Origin: Mesotaenium endlicherianum
Taxonomy: Eukaryota; Streptophyta; Zygnematophyceae; Zygnematales; Mesotaeniaceae
Assembly: GCA_009602735.1 (NCBI GenBank)
Contig: WELA01003054.1
Span: 81,287-145,286 of the forward strand
DNA length: 64,000 nt
Direction: 5' to 3'
Shown here piece after piece: positions 24,224 to 37,307 of the stretch. Under the pieces are notes generated by a model. The model saw only the letters and a list, made by a program, of their open reading frames with translations. It searched no databases and had not been told where the DNA came from. The number at the start of each line of letters is the position of its first letter. Positions within the stretch are counted from its first letter, which is position 1. A program made the position numbers and the translations under genes.

Positions 24224-24967
24224 TGAAAGGGGCTGAGTGCCCTAGTGGAAGCGTAGTGACTCACGAGGAAAAGAACTAGCTGCAATCATACTAAAGAGTG
24301 CAGCGGCATATCACTAAGAAAGCTTAGGAAAATTACTCAACATTTTGAGTAGCAAGGAACTGCTCACAAATGATGTAGGATGAAAGGCCTTGTCATTACA
24401 AACCCGTAGAAATTTACAGAAGTGAAAACTGATAAGAAACAAAGAAGTTCTGCCTATTTATAATTTTCTGCCTAAGTGCTCCTCCTTAGGAGAAAGCTAC
24501 GGATTTTCCTAAGTGTTCGTCAAATCGTCCCTTCCAAAATAATCGTGAGTGAGCCAAATCAGTCTAATCTGACGTGTCGGGCCAAATTGACGTCCACATA
24601 CATGCATCGACATTACTAATATATTCTATCTTAGACGCGCTAGGCTAAACCCAAACTTCTAGGTAAATCGACCTAGTCGGCACTCCGCGTCAACCAAGTT
24701 TACGTGAAGGTTCGAGTTCATTCTAACGGGCCAGATCGCTCGACACTGTCGGTCAATCCGACGGTCGCGCTCACCGCGAATTAAGCACAGTCGTCAACCG
24801 ACCTCAAAACTAATTAAACTTCAGGAATCCGTAACTCTCTCAATACTTGACCAAATTCGATGAACTTTATATCAAAATGACCACAAAAATGCACTCTACA
24901 CTACTATACAATCAAAACATACTTTTATGAAACTCAAAAATGCACTTTATAAACCTATGACCTTACA
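24224..24967 (-). repeat. LTR copy A (744 bp, 3' LTR of internal region 1)
   Basis: Begins TGAAAGGGG and ends CTTACA on the plus strand (TG...CA). Near-identical to the copies at 29623, 32768 and 35010. It shares diagnostic variants near its left end (GGGGCTGAGTGCC) with the copy at 32768 rather than with the other two. A pyrimidine stretch on the plus strand directly to its right (24968-24982) is the polypurine tract of the minus-sense element. Confidence 0.93.
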
Positions 24968-27900
24968 TCATCCCCCTCCTCAAGATGCGACGTTCTCGAC
25001 GCATTTTGCAGATAACGTCTCAACTTACTCTTATAATGAGTCAAGTTGGCCTCTGGCTCCCAAGTGTTGTCGTCCGCATGGTAGCCTTTCCACTTGACCA
25101 GATACTCTTGGACAAATTGTTGACCTCGCTTGACTCGTCGATCGCCGACAATCGCCTCCACTTCATACTCCAATACATCATCGATCTCGACCGGTGGTGG
25201 CGGTGTAGGTAGTCGTCCTGGATGTCCTTCATTCGGGTCAACGTATGGCCGCAAACAACTGACATGGAACACATCATGGATACGCCAGCCTGAAGGAAGT
25301 TCCAACTTGTAGGCCACTGAATTCACCTGCTTGAGCACTACAAAGGGACCTGTAAACCGTGCCCGTAGTTTCCTCTTGCCTGTGAAAGGTAGGTTCTCTG
25401 TGGACAAGAGTACTTTGTCGCCCACATGGAATGTCACTTCCCTCCTGTGCTTGTTAGCATGCTTGACCTGCTCTTCCTGTGCCTTCCGAATACACGTCTT
25501 CGCCATGTGCCAAGTGTTGGCCATCTGCTCCATAAAAGCTTGTGTAGTAGGAACCTGAGTCTCCTTGGCCTTCTCCAACAAGATGTTCCCTGGATGATAT
25601 ACTTCTCTCCCATAAACCATAGCGAATGGTGACTGCTTGGTCGATCCCTGCATGCTGTTGTTGTAGGCAAACTCCAATCCTGGCAGCTTCTTGTCCCACT
25701 CTGAAGGGTCCTCCATAGTGAAACTCCTGAGCACCTCTTGCAGAGTTCTGTTGAGCCTCTCACTCTGCCCATCTGTCTGAGGGTGATAGGAAGTGCTCAT
25801 ACTCAGCTTGGTCCCCATCAAAGTAAACAATGACCGCCAAAAGTTGCTAGTAAACCTTGGATCCCGATCTGAAACAATCACCTTCGGCAACCCATGTAGC
25901 CTGAAAATATGATCAAAGAATAGCCGTGCCACATCTGCTGCCGTAGAAGTCTCCTTCATGGGAATGAAGTGAGCCATCTTGCTGAGTCTGTCAGACACTA
26001 CCCATACTGCATCGTGCCCTTGACCACTGACTGGTAACGATGTGATGAAGTCCATAGCAATCTGCTCCCAAGGATACTCTGGAATAGGCAGGGGCCGCAA
26101 TGTACCTCCCTTCTTTTGATTTGGTGTCTTGTTTCTCTGGCACGCATCGCAACTCCTGATCCACTCCTCGATGTCCTTGTCCATATTTCTCCAGTAGTAT
26201 TCCCGCTTCAGCACGCTTGCCGTCTTCTCGCTTCCAAAGTGTCCAGCATATAAGCAGTCATGATGCTCCGCAAGTAGTAAGTCTCGTAGCTCCTTGATGT
26301 CAGGTACCACCACTCTCTTGGAATCACCATAATACCATATGCCGTCCTTCTTCTGCATACTCGCGTTGAACTCCGCTGCTCCACCATCAGCAAACTGTGG
26401 GTCCTCCTCATAACCTTTTTGAAGCTTCTCCTTGAAGTCCATATTCTCCTTGATGACTGAGACAGCTGCAAGGTCACACCTCCTGGATAAAGCGTCTGCA
26501 GGGTTGATCTTCCCAGGTAAGTACTCAATCTTGTGGTCGAACTGTTGCAGAAACTCCATCCACCTTGCTTGTCTTGGTGTCAACGTTGGCTGCGTCATAA
26601 ACTTCTCCAAGCTCTTGTGGTCGGTCTTGATGAACACCTTCCGACCGTCCACATAACATCGCCAAATCCTCAAAGCCTGGATAATAGCCAACATCTCTCG
26701 CTCGTGTGCTGCATAGTTCTGCTCTGCAGGACTCAACTTCCTGCTCTCATATGCCACAGGCTGCAATCCTTTGCCCTGGTCCTGGAGAAGAATGGCTCCC
26801 ACTGCAAAGTTTGACGCGTCTGTGATGATGGTGAAAGGAAGCTCTGGACTGGCAATTGCCAACACAGGTGCCTGTGTTAACAGCTCTTTAATCTTCTCGA
26901 AGGCTTGCTGCTCCTTGTCACCCCATAGCCACTTCTCCTGCTTCTTCAACATGTCCGTGAGCGGTGCACACACCTTGGCAAATCCTTCAATGAAACGTCG
27001 GTAATAATTCGCCATGCCGAGGAAACTCCTGAGTTGATGAATATCAGCAGGTACCGGCCAATCTCTGACTGCTTGCACCTTCTTCTGCTCCACCTTGACT
27101 CCTTCAGCTCCCACTATGTGTCCAAGAAACTCGACCTCCTTGAGACAGAAGTCGCACTTGCTCATCTTCCCATACAGCTTTTGATCTCTCAAGACCTCCA
27201 ACACCTTCCTCAGATGCTCCACATGCTCTTCCAAGGTCTTCGAATAGATCAGGATGTCGTCCAAAAATACCACCACAAACTGGTCCAAGTAGGGTCTGAA
27301 GATACTATTCATGAGTCCCATGAATGTAGCAGGTGCATTAGTCAATCCAAAAGGCATGACTGTGAACTCGAACAAACCATAGCGAGTTCTGAAAGCAGTC
27401 TTCTGAACGTCTCCTTCCGCAATCCGTACCTGGTGATAGCCACTCCTCAAATCGATCTTCGAGAAATACTTCGCCCCGACAAGCCTGTCAATCAACTCGT
27501 CCACTCGTGGAAGTGGGTACCTGTTCTTGATGGTGACCTTGTTGAGTGCCCGGTAGTCGACACACATCCTCATAGTCCCATCCTTCTTCTTCACAAATAA
27601 GACTGGCGCTGCAAATGGAGACTCGCTGGGTCGGATGAATCCCTTCTCCAATAACTCTGTCAGTTGCTTCTTTAACTCATCCAACTCCGCAAACGATTGT
27701 CGATAGGCGGGTCTCACTGGTGGCTTGCTCCCTGGTTCCAACTCAATCTTGTGCTCCATAGCTCTCTGTGGAGGTAATCCTGCAGGTAGCTCCTCAGGAA
27801 ATACGCACTTGAACTCCTCCAACAGCGCCTTAATTTGGGCAGGCATCTCAGCAGGCTTCTTCTCTTGAGCAGTTGGGCTCTGCTCCTTCTGAGCAAGGGG

Positions 27901-29585
27901 ATCAGACACCACTACTTGCTCCTCCGGCGATGTACATTCGCCCAGGCTGTTAGGATTCACGCTTGCTCCATCTGATGACCTGGCCAGGGCCACCGAAACA
28001 AGGTACATCTCCTTCACCTAATTCGCCCTGCATAGCTTTTTAACTTGCAGGCTCGACAGAAGACAGTTACTTGTGGTCGTATCTACCTCCACCTGTTTCG
28101 CTGTCTCCATTCGACCATCACGCCCTTGGACTTTCACTTGTCCTGTGCTCCAGTGCACTTGAGGGTTGGCTTTCCTTAGCCATGGTCGGCCCAATATCAC
28201 CTCATGGTGACCCAACTCTGCCTGCTCCATAACTTCCTTACTCCGGTGCCCCGCTACTTCCACGTGAATAGCTTCCGTAGGTGCACCACACTTGAGTCTC
28301 TGCCCATTTGCCAAAATTGCCTCCTTAGGCTCATAATGCTTCTGCACAGGGACTCGCCACTCTTTCACCAGCTTCTTGTGCACAAAGTTTGCACTTGCGC
28401 CACTGTCGACCATACACTTCGCATTGTTGCCGTCGACCACTCCTTCCACGATGATAGGCTTGTCAACGTCTCGTCCTTTGCTTCTCGGCAGGCTCCTGGG
28501 GATAACCTCCTTGTGAGTTCTCGTCTTCACGCCAGTAGACACCCCAGAACGACTTACTGGCGTCCTCCTTTTTCCTGCTGTTGAGGTTGCTTCGCCTTCA
28601 CATGACAGTCTCGAGCCAGATGTCCAAGCTTGCCGCAACTATAGCACGGTCCTCTCGGCTTGAAATTCTGCTGCCTGCGCTGGTACTGCACAAGTCCCAA
28701 CTCCATGGGTACTGGACCTTGAACACTCGTGCTTGGCGCTTGAGATCCAAAGTGTCGATATCCTCCAAAGTTGTGGCTGCCCCACTGCCTCTGACTATAC
28801 TCCACAGCGTCGACCCTTGTTGCCAATGCCATCATTTCTCCAAGACTGGTAGGGTCCTTGAGCGCCACTTCCTTGGCCACAGTTGGCTTGAGTCCCCTCT
28901 TGAACTTGTCCATCATCTCCGACTCGTGCATGGATGGACATTGAAGCACCAGCTCGTTGAAGCGCGATACATACTCCTGAACGCTTCCTCGTTGACGAAG
29001 GCGCACCAATAGATCTCGAGCGGTAGCCTCGGGTGCAATAGGTTGAAATTGCCTCTTCAAGCCTTCAAATAGCTGATCAACAGTAGCAGGAACTCCAGAC
29101 AGCTGCTCTTCTCGTTCATACCAAGCTCCAGCACTCTTCTGCAGCAAAGTTATGACAAAGGCGACTTGCCTGTCGGGCGTGAGCGCAGAATACTCCATAA
29201 ACTTCTTCACTCCAAAAATCCATTGATGAACAGGCGGCGATCCACGCTCTCCAGTATAAACTTCAGGCTTAGGTGCACGCACTCCTGATGCGGGTGGAAT
29301 AACTGGTTGCACCACTTGGTTAACATGAATCGGTGGCACAACAGGTGCAGGTGCCGAACTCGTCGAAGCGGCGTTCTCCATAACAACTCGCACCATTCTC
29401 TCCACCTCCGCGCACATATTTTGTTGAAACTGGGTGTAGACTTCTCCTCCAATTGCATTTGCCATTTGTCTTAGCATCGCCTGCATCTCTTGTTGCTCTC
29501 TGGTCATTGTTGGTGCTGCCTGCTGCCCCGCGCGCTCAACATGCTCGACATGTTCGCCTCCTCCAGCTGCCGGCTGCGACTCCAT
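24955..29585 (-). CDS. Chromovirus gag-pol coding region, internal region 1 (fossil)
   Basis: Read right to left. Gag is at about 29.6-28.6 kb with a CCHC knuckle ([14 protein letters not shown]), then protease-type sequence with [10 protein letters not shown] at about 28.4 kb. Reverse transcriptase lies at about 27.9-27.0 kb ([42 protein letters not shown]), followed by RNase H ([13 protein letters not shown]). Integrase is at about 26.3-25.4 kb with an H-H-C-C finger (CDACQRNK) and core segments [16 protein letters not shown] and [15 protein letters not shown]-terminal chromodomain ([18 protein letters not shown]) is at about 25.2-25.0 kb. The pol end runs a few bases into the adjoining LTR. 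The region looks nearly whole, with about one break. Confidence 0.9.
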
Positions 29586-29606
29586 AATATAATATGCAAA
29601 CTAGCC

Positions 29607-29620
29607 CTGCTCCGATACCA
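29607..29620 (-). other. Primer binding site, initiator-tRNA-Met type
   Basis: The minus strand reads TGGTATCGGAGC two bases inside LTR B. This matches, with one difference, the TGGTATCAGAGC primer site complementary to the 3' end of initiator tRNA-Met that plant Ty3/gypsy elements commonly use. A similar site lies next to LTR C at about 32753-32765. Confidence 0.8.
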
Positions 29621-29622
29621 GA

Positions 29623-30366
29623 TGAAAGGGGCAAAGTGCCCTAGTGGAAGCGTAGTGACTCACGAGGAAAGGAACTAGTTGCCATCATACTAGAGAGTGC
29701 AGCGGCATATCACTAACAAAGCTTAGGAAAATTACTCAACATTTTGAGTAGCAAGAAACTGCTCACAAATGATGTAGGATGAAAGGCCTTGTCATTACAA
29801 ACCCGTAGAAATTTACAGAAGTGAAAACTGATAAGAAACAAAGAAGTTATGCCTATTTATAATTTTCTGCCTAAGTGCTCCTCCCTAGGAGGAAGCTACG
29901 GATTTTCCTAAGTGTTCGTCAAATCGTCCCTTCCAGAATATTCGTGAGTAAGCCAGATCAGTCTAATCTGACGTGTCGGGCCGAATTGACGTCCACATAC
30001 ATGCATCGACATTACTAGAATATTCTATCTTAGACGCGCTAGGCTAAACCGAAACTTCTAGGTAAATCGACCTAGTCGGCACTCCGCGTCAGCCGAACTT
30101 ACGTGAAGGTTCGAGTTCATTCTAACGGGCCAGATCGCTCGACGCTGTCGGTCAATCCGACGGTCACGCTCACCGCGAATTAAGCACAGTCGTCAACCGA
30201 CCTCAAAACTAATTAAACTTCAGAAATCCGTAACTCTCTCAATACTTGACCAAATTCGATGAACTTTACATCAAAATGACCCCAAAAATGCACTCTACAC
30301 TACTAAACATCCAAAACATACTTTTATGAAACTCAAAAATGCACTTTATAAGCCTATGACCTTACA
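29623..30366 (-). repeat. LTR copy B (744 bp)
   Basis: Same TG...CA ends and length as copy A. Its left-end variants (GGGGCAAAGTGCC, GAAAGGAAC) group it with the solo copy at 35010, not with copies A and C that flank the array. Confidence 0.93.
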
Positions 30367-32767
30367 CACATGCTCTTCCAAGGTCTTCGAATAGATCAGG
30401 ATGTCGTCCAAAAATACCACCACAAACTGGTCCAAGTAGGGTCTGAAGATACTATTTATGAGTCCCATAAATGTAGCAGGTGCATTAGTCAATCCAAAAG
30501 GCATGACTGTGAACTCGAACAAACCATAGCGAGTTCTGAAAGCAGTCTTCTGAACGTCTCCTTCCGCAATCCGTACCTGGTGATAGCCACTCCTCAAATT
30601 GATCTTCGAGAAGTACTTCGCACTGACAAGCCTGTCAATTAACTCGTCCACTCGTGGAAGTGGGTACCTGTTCTTGATGGTGACCTTGTTAAGTGCCCGA
30701 TAGTCGACACACATCCTCATAGTCCCTTTTTTTTCTTCTTCACGAATAAAACTGGCGCTGCAAATGGAGACTCGCTTGGTCGGATGAATCCCTTCTCCAA
30801 TAACTCTGTCAGCTGCTTCTTCAACTCATTCAACTCCGCAAATGATTGTTGATAGGCGGGTCTCACTGGTGGCTTGCTCCCTGGTTCCAACTCGATCTTG
30901 TGCTCCATAGCTCTCTGTGGAGGTAATCTTGCAAGTAGCTCCTCAAGAAAAACGCACTTGAACTCCTCCAACAACGCCTTAATTTGGGCAGGTATCTCAG
31001 CAGACTTCTTTTCTTGAGCAGTTGGGCTCTGCTCCTTCTGAGCAAGGGGATCAGACACCACTACTTGCTCCTCCGGCAATGTACATTTGCCCAGGCTGTT
31101 AGGATTCACGCTTGCTCCATTTAATGACCTGGCCAGGGCCACCGAAACAAGGTACATCTTCTTCACCTGATTCGCCTTGCATAGCTTCTTGACTTGCAGG
31201 CTTGACAAAAGACAGTTACTTGTGGTTGTATCTACCTCCACCTGTTTCGCTGTCTCCATTCGACCATCACACCCTTGGACCTTCACTTTTCCTGTGCTCC
31301 AGTACATTTGAGAATTGGCTTTTCTTAGCCATGGTCGGCCCAATATCACCTCATGGTGACCCAACTCTGCCTGCTCCATAACTTCCTTACTCCGGTGCCT
31401 CGCTACTTCCACGTGAATAGCGTCCGTAGGTGCACCACACTTGAGTCTCTGCCCATTCGCCAAATTGCCTCCCTAGGCTCATAATGCTTCTGCACAGGGA
31501 GTCGCCACTCTTTCACCAGCTTCTTGTGCATAAATTTGCACTTACGCCACTGTCGACCATAAACCTTGCCTTGTTGCCGTCAACCACTCCTTCCACGATG
31601 ATAGGCTTGTCAACATCTTGTCTTTCGCTTCTTGGCAGGCTCCTGGGATTAACCTCCTTCTGAATTCTCGTCTTCACGCCAGTAGACACTCCAGAACGAC
31701 TTACTGGCGTCCTCCTTTTTCCTGCTGTTGAGGTTGCTTCGCCTTCACATGACAGTCTCAAGCCAGATGTCCAAGCTTGCCACAATTATAGCAGGGTCCT
31801 CTCGGCTTAAAATTCTGCTTCCTGCGCTGATTCTGAACAAGTCCCAACTCCATAGGTACTGGACCTTGTTCACTCGTGCTTGGCGCTTGAGAACCATAGT
31901 GTTGCTGTCCTCCAAAGTTGTGGTTGCCCCACTGCCTCATACTATACTCCACAGGGTCGACCCTTGTTGCCAATGCCATCATTTCTCCAAGACTGGTAGG
32001 GTCCTTGAGCGCCACTTCCTTGGCCACAGTTGGCTTGAGTCCCCTCTTGAACTTGTCCATCATCTCCGACTCCTGCATGGATGGACATTGAAGCACCAGC
32101 TCGTTGAAGCGCGAAACATACTCCTGAACGCTTCCTCGTTGACAAAGGGGCACCAATAGATCTCGAGCGGTAGCCTCGGGTGCAATAGGTTGAAATTGCC
32201 CCTTCAAGCCTTCAAATAGCTGATCAACAGTAGCAGGAACTCCAGACAGCTGCTCTTCTCGTTCATACCAAGCTCCAGCACTCTTCTGCAGCAAAGTTAT
32301 GACAAAGGCGACTTGCCTGTCGTGCGTGAGCGCAGAATACTCCATAAACTTCTTCACTCCAAAAATCCATTGATGAACAGGTGGCGATCCACGCTCTCCA
32401 GTATACACTTCAGGCTTAGGCGCACGCACTCCCGATGCGGGTGGAATAACTGGTTGCACCACTGGGTTAACATGAATTAGTGGTACAACAGGTGCAGGTG
32501 CCGAACTCGTCGAAGCGGCATTCCCAACAACAACTCGCACTATCCTCTCCACCTCCGCGCGCATATTTTGTTGAAACTGGGTGTAAACTTCTCCTCCAAT
32601 TGCATTTGCCATTTGCCTAGCATTGCTTGCATCTCTTGTTGCTCTCTCGTCTTGTTGGTGCTGCCTGCTGTCCCGCGCGCTCAACATGCTCGACATGTTC
32701 GCCTCCTCCAACTGCCGGCTGCGACTCCATAATATAATATGCAAACTAGCCCAACTCCGATACCGGA
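30367..32767 (-). mobile_element. Chromovirus internal region 2 (partial: gag, protease, start of RT)
   Basis: Very similar to the corresponding part of internal region 1: gag at about 32.7-31.7 kb, protease-type sequence at about 31.7-31.4 kb, and the first part of reverse transcriptase ([19 protein letters not shown]) next to LTR B. Integrase and chromodomain are not present. It is broken, with several breaks. It is bounded by LTR B on the left and LTR C on the right. Confidence 0.88.
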
Positions 32768-33288
32768 TGAAAGGGGCTGAGTGCCCTAGTGGAAGCGTAG
32801 TGACTCACGAGGAAAAGAACTAGTTGCAATCATACTAAAGAGTGCAGCGGCATATCACTAAGAAAGCTTAGGAAAAATACTCAACATTTTGAGTAGCAAG
32901 GAATTGCTCACAAATGATGTAGGATGAAAGGCCTTGTCATTACAAACCCGTAGACATTTATAGAAGTGAAAATTCATAAGAAACAAAGAAGTTATGCCTG
33001 TTTATAAGTTTCTGCCGAAATTACATGAAGATTCGAATTCACTCTAACGGGTCAGATCGCTTGACGCTGTTGGTCAATCCGACGGTCGCGCTCACCGCAA
33101 ATTAAGGACAGTCGTCAACCAACCTCAAAACTAATTAAACTCCGGAAATCCGTAAGTCTCTCAATACTTGACCCAATTCGATGAACTTTATTTCAAAATG
33201 ACCACAAAATGCACTCCTACACTACTATACAATCAAAACATACTTTCATGAAACTCAAAAATGCACTTTATAAACCTATGACCTTACA
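32768..33288 (-). repeat. LTR copy C (521 bp, shorter copy)
   Basis: Has the family's TG start and CTTACA end but is shorter than the 744-bp copies. It shares left-end variants with copy A, and its right edge is followed by GCACG, the second copy of the array's target duplication. Confidence 0.9.
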
Positions 33289-33293
33289 GCACG

Positions 33294-33645
33294 TGTGTCG
33301 GTGTCAGACTGGGGGTTGACCCATTCCTGGTCTTCCTGCACTTGTGTCATGCGGTAGAGTATCCCACACTCAGTGCTTCCCATGCTCAACCGGTTCCTCA
33401 TTTCACACTACCTACACATTATAGAAATTCTCAAAAAAATAACTTGTCCTCAATTTCCCTTACACTCCTCCCTTTTAGCTGAGACGTCCCTGCCTTTCCG
33501 CTGAAAGCTTCTATCTCCTAGCTCTGCGGCTGGAAGTTTTAGAAAGGCAGTCAGGACATTCCCACCGTCCTGCCATAGTCTCTTCTTAACCAATGCAGAA
33601 GGTGTGCCAATGGGCACTACACTTATCGCAAGTTACCATTGCTTC
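33294..33645. other. Boundary between the chromovirus array and the older gypsy element
   Basis: About 350 bases with no gene. A pyrimidine-rich stretch at 33465-33476, right after TACA, resembles the polypurine-tract/LTR junction of a minus-sense element. It may mark the left end of the older element, whose LTR would then have received the chromovirus array. No matching LTR was found on the right, so this is inference. Confidence 0.35.
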
Positions 33646-35004
33646 TTAATCATCCAGCACTTTGCAGCTGGCACAAGGCGTGGCTGGCACCAATTCCTCG
33701 GGCACAGCCTTAACCATAGGATCGATATTGGGCAAATGGCCCAGCGAGCAGTTCTGCACGTGATCTCTCATGGGCTTACTATCAGAATCTTCCAGATCCA
33801 ACACACCATTGTCAAACGCATGTTTCATGCGTAAAATCACTGCACCTGAACTGGTGTCGATGGTGGTCTTGGTCTGGCGCTTGCGGTAGACGAGTCTTCT
33901 TCCTGGATCTGCGTCATTTGCAGGCGGTAGCTCCCATCTCGCGTCCTGGCGCAACGCTGCGTGTCTCTTTTCTGTGCAATTTTTAGATTGTCCAGGGCAG
34001 CAGGCATCATGCGCTCAAATAACGCCTTGCGGCGTACCATAACCTTCAGCAGCTCATCAGGGTTGTCCAGGTCTTTCACCAGCTCAATCTTTTGCTTGAT
34101 GCTGCTGGGCACAACAGGACTTCTGCCATACAGAATCTGATAAGGCGAGTAATTTGCTAAAGCAGCTTGCTTGCTAAATCTGTAACCCATAACCAGCCAT
34201 GGCAGGGCCAGATCCCAATCACGCTTATCATGCTCAAGGCAAAATTTGCGCAAAGCAGACTTAATGGTTTGCACCATCCGTTCTGCTAGACCATCCGCTT
34301 GTGGGTGGTTTCTAGACGTAGTGCAATGGTCAATGAAGCATCTGTCCAAGAGTTTCTGAAAAAATCCTTGGAACTCAGACCCTTGGTCTGTCAGCACTTC
34401 TGCTGGAGCTCCATGACGTACAATCACACCGTTGAGGAGCGCTTCCGCGGTCTCCAAGCTCTCCTTAGCAATTAGAGGCACAACCTCTATCCACTTAGAG
34501 AAATGCCCAATCATGACCCTAATGTACTCGTTACCTCGCTTGGACAGCGGTAGCTCTCCTGCGAGATTGCAGATCCACCGGTAGCCTAGGCCCATGATTG
34601 GCAGAGGTTGCAGGTGTGGATGTTGCTGTGTAAAACCAGCCTTGACGAGATCACAACTTTGGCAGGCCTTGATCACATCCTCATACTGCTGCTTCATGCC
34701 CCTCCACCAGTAAGACAGCTCCAGAAGACTGTACGTCTTCTTAATATCATAGGGTCCAGTATTCTCGTGCATTTCCTGCACCAGAGTTTGCCTTTTGGTG
34801 GGTTCTGGCACCAACTTCTCCTGACCAGTTTCTTCAATCGTAAAGAGGTTATTGCGTTTCCAGCAAAACCTTTTAGCTCAATGGCTTACTTGGTCCTTCT
34901 CTTGTACAGATAATCCCTCCATGTGGACTCCCGTCTTCAGCCAGTGCATAGTGGCTTGATCTTTCCAGATCTCTGGACTGAACAGCGGTAGAGGCTTAGC
35001 TTCA

Positions 35005-35758
35005 CCTGATGAAAAGGGCAAAGTGCCCTAGTGGAAGCGTAGTAACTCACGAGGAAAGGAACTAGTTGCAATCATACTAGAGTGTGTAGCGGCATATTGC
35101 TAAGAAAGCTTAGGAAAATTACTTGACATTTTGAGTGGCAAGAAACTCCTCACAAATGTACTTGGATAAAAGGTCTTGTCATTACAAACCCGTAGAAATT
35201 TACAGAAGTGAAAACTGATAAGAAACAAAGAAGTTATGCCTATTTATAATTTTCTGCCTAAGTGCTCCTCCCTAGGAGGAAGCTACCAAATTTCCTTAGT
35301 ATTTGTCAAATCGTCCCTTCCAGATTATTCGTGAGTGAGCCAGATCATTCTAATGTGACGTGTCGGGCCGAATTGACGTCCACATACATGCATCGACATT
35401 ACTAGAATATTCTATCTTAGACGCGCTAGGCTAAACCGAAACTTCTAGGTAAATCGACCTAGTCGGCACTCCGCGTCAGCCGAACTTACGTGAAGGTTCG
35501 AGTTCATTCTAACGGGCCAGATCGCTCGACGCTGTCGGTCAATCCGACGGTCGCGCTCACCGCGAATTAAGGACAGTCGTCAACCGACCTCAAAACTAAT
35601 TAAACTCTGGAAATCCATAACTCTCTCAATACTTGACCAAATTCGATGAACTTAATATCAAAATGATCACCAAAATGCATTCTACACTACTGTACAATCA
35701 AAACATACTTTCATGAAACTCAAAAATGCACTTTATAAACCTATGACCTTACACCTGA
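35005..35758 (-). mobile_element. Solo LTR of the chromovirus family inserted in the older gypsy element
   Basis: A 744-bp LTR (35010-35753), TGAAAAGGG to CTTACA, nearly identical to copies A and B. It is flanked by the perfect 5-bp duplication CCTGA (35005-35009 and 35754-35758). It lies between the RNase H and integrase portions of the older element. Solo LTRs arise by recombination between the two LTRs of a full insertion. Confidence 0.95.
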
Positions 35759-37307
35759 CGCTACCATTCTAGCCATTTCGGCCAGACAAGCTGCCACCTC
35801 TGCTGGACTGCTCGGATCTTCGTCTTCTCGAGCTCCTGGTCTGTCGTCTGAGGATGGGTCCGGGTTCCTGCTGAGTCCATCGGCGTCGTTGTTGAGTACA
35901 CCTGCTCGATGCACCACCGTCATCTGGTAGTCCTGGAGCTTGAGAGTCCGACGAGCCAATTTACCAATGAGGTCTCCATTCTTCATCAGCCAGAGTAACG
36001 GCGAGTGATCTGTGATGAGCGTGAAGGGTCTTCCCCATGCATACTCTCTGAAATGTGCGACAGCCCAAACCACTGCCCGTAGCTCTCCTTCGTAGGACAA
36101 GTAGTTGCTTTCTGCTCGGTTGTTAGAGCGCGAGGCATAGGCAATGACGTACTCCTCTCTAGGACTTGCGGCCTGAATGAGTATTGCGCCGATTCCCACA
36201 CAACTCCATCCAATGTGTAGATTGAACAGCTTGGAGTAGTCAGACGTTTGCAAGACTGGGGCCGCTACCAGCCGCTCCTTGAGCTCGTTCATGGCCTTCT
36301 CCTGGACTTTTGTCCACACAAAAGGTACATCTTTTTTCAAGAGTTCTGTCCAGGATTTAGCAATTTTGCTTTAGTCCTTCACAAATTTACGATAGTTTCC
36401 TCTTAACCCTAACAGAGCTTTCAATTTATACACATTCGCAGGTGCAGGTATCCTGTAAATGGCCTAGCCTGAGGGGACATAGCATTGTTCCCAATCTCAT
36501 GTCCTAAGTAAGGCACATGTGCCTTCAAAAATTTGCACTTTTTGAGATGCAGCGTCATCTGGAATTTCTCCAGGCGCTGGAACACTTGTTCCAAGTACTC
36601 GAGGTGCTCCTCTATGGACTTGCTAGACACCACTACGTTATCAATGTATAGTTTTGCGAAATCCAGCCCCTCCAGCACTTTATCCATAGTCCTCTGAAAG
36701 ATGGCTGGGGCATTTTTCAGCCCAAACGGCATTACCGTCCATTGCCAAAGTTCCCTTTGAGCCCAGAAAGTGGTCTTACCTCGACCTTCTGTTTTCACAG
36801 GGATTTGGTTGAAGCCTTGGCGTAGATCGATGATGCTGAACACCTTCCCGGTGGTGGCAATCGCAAAGATCCGCTCTAGTGTAGGCATCACATAGCTGTC
36901 TGCTCCGTGTGGAGATTCAGTCGCCTGTAGTCTCCACACATACGAGTGGCTGTATAATTGCCAGCCTCGTGCTTCTTGGCAACTACTACTGTGGGAGCTC
37001 CATGTACTGAGGTTGATTTCTCAATCATGCCGAGCTTGTGGAGCTCCTGGCAAGTTTTCTCCACACAGTCCCATTCGGTCTGATTGAGCTTATGCGGCCC
37101 AAGTCTGACTAGGTTATCAGTAGTTAGTGTGATCTCACACACGCTGGCAGTGGTTCTACCAATCTCCTCCTCGGTGAAAGCAAACACCTTGTGGTGCTTC
37201 TTCAGCAGCCTTTCTACTTGTGCTCTCTGTTGGGCTCAAACCATTTTTCCAATGATGAAAACCTCAGTTTCTGGCTGCTTTTCCCGAACACAGGCATCCA
37301 GTAGTTG

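Larger units (their letters stand above)
24219..33293 (-). mobile_element. Three-LTR Ty3/gypsy chromovirus array with one target-site duplication
   Basis: Fossil retroelement array with LTR (24224-24967), internal region 1, LTR (29623-30366), internal region 2 (partial) and LTR (32768-33288). The outermost ends are TG and CA and are bounded by a single 5-bp duplication GCACG (24219-24223 and 33289-33293), so the whole block sits in one target site. The coding sense is minus. The chromodomain at the pol end assigns it to the chromovirus branch of Ty3/gypsy. LTR copies differ at a modest number of positions, suggesting relatively recent but not brand-new insertion. The left internal region looks close to whole; the right one is incomplete. 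Confidence 0.9.

Noticed and set aside
30367-32767. Second chromovirus internal region as an independent whole element
   Set aside because: It lacks integrase and has no target duplication of its own; only the outer ends of the array are duplicated.
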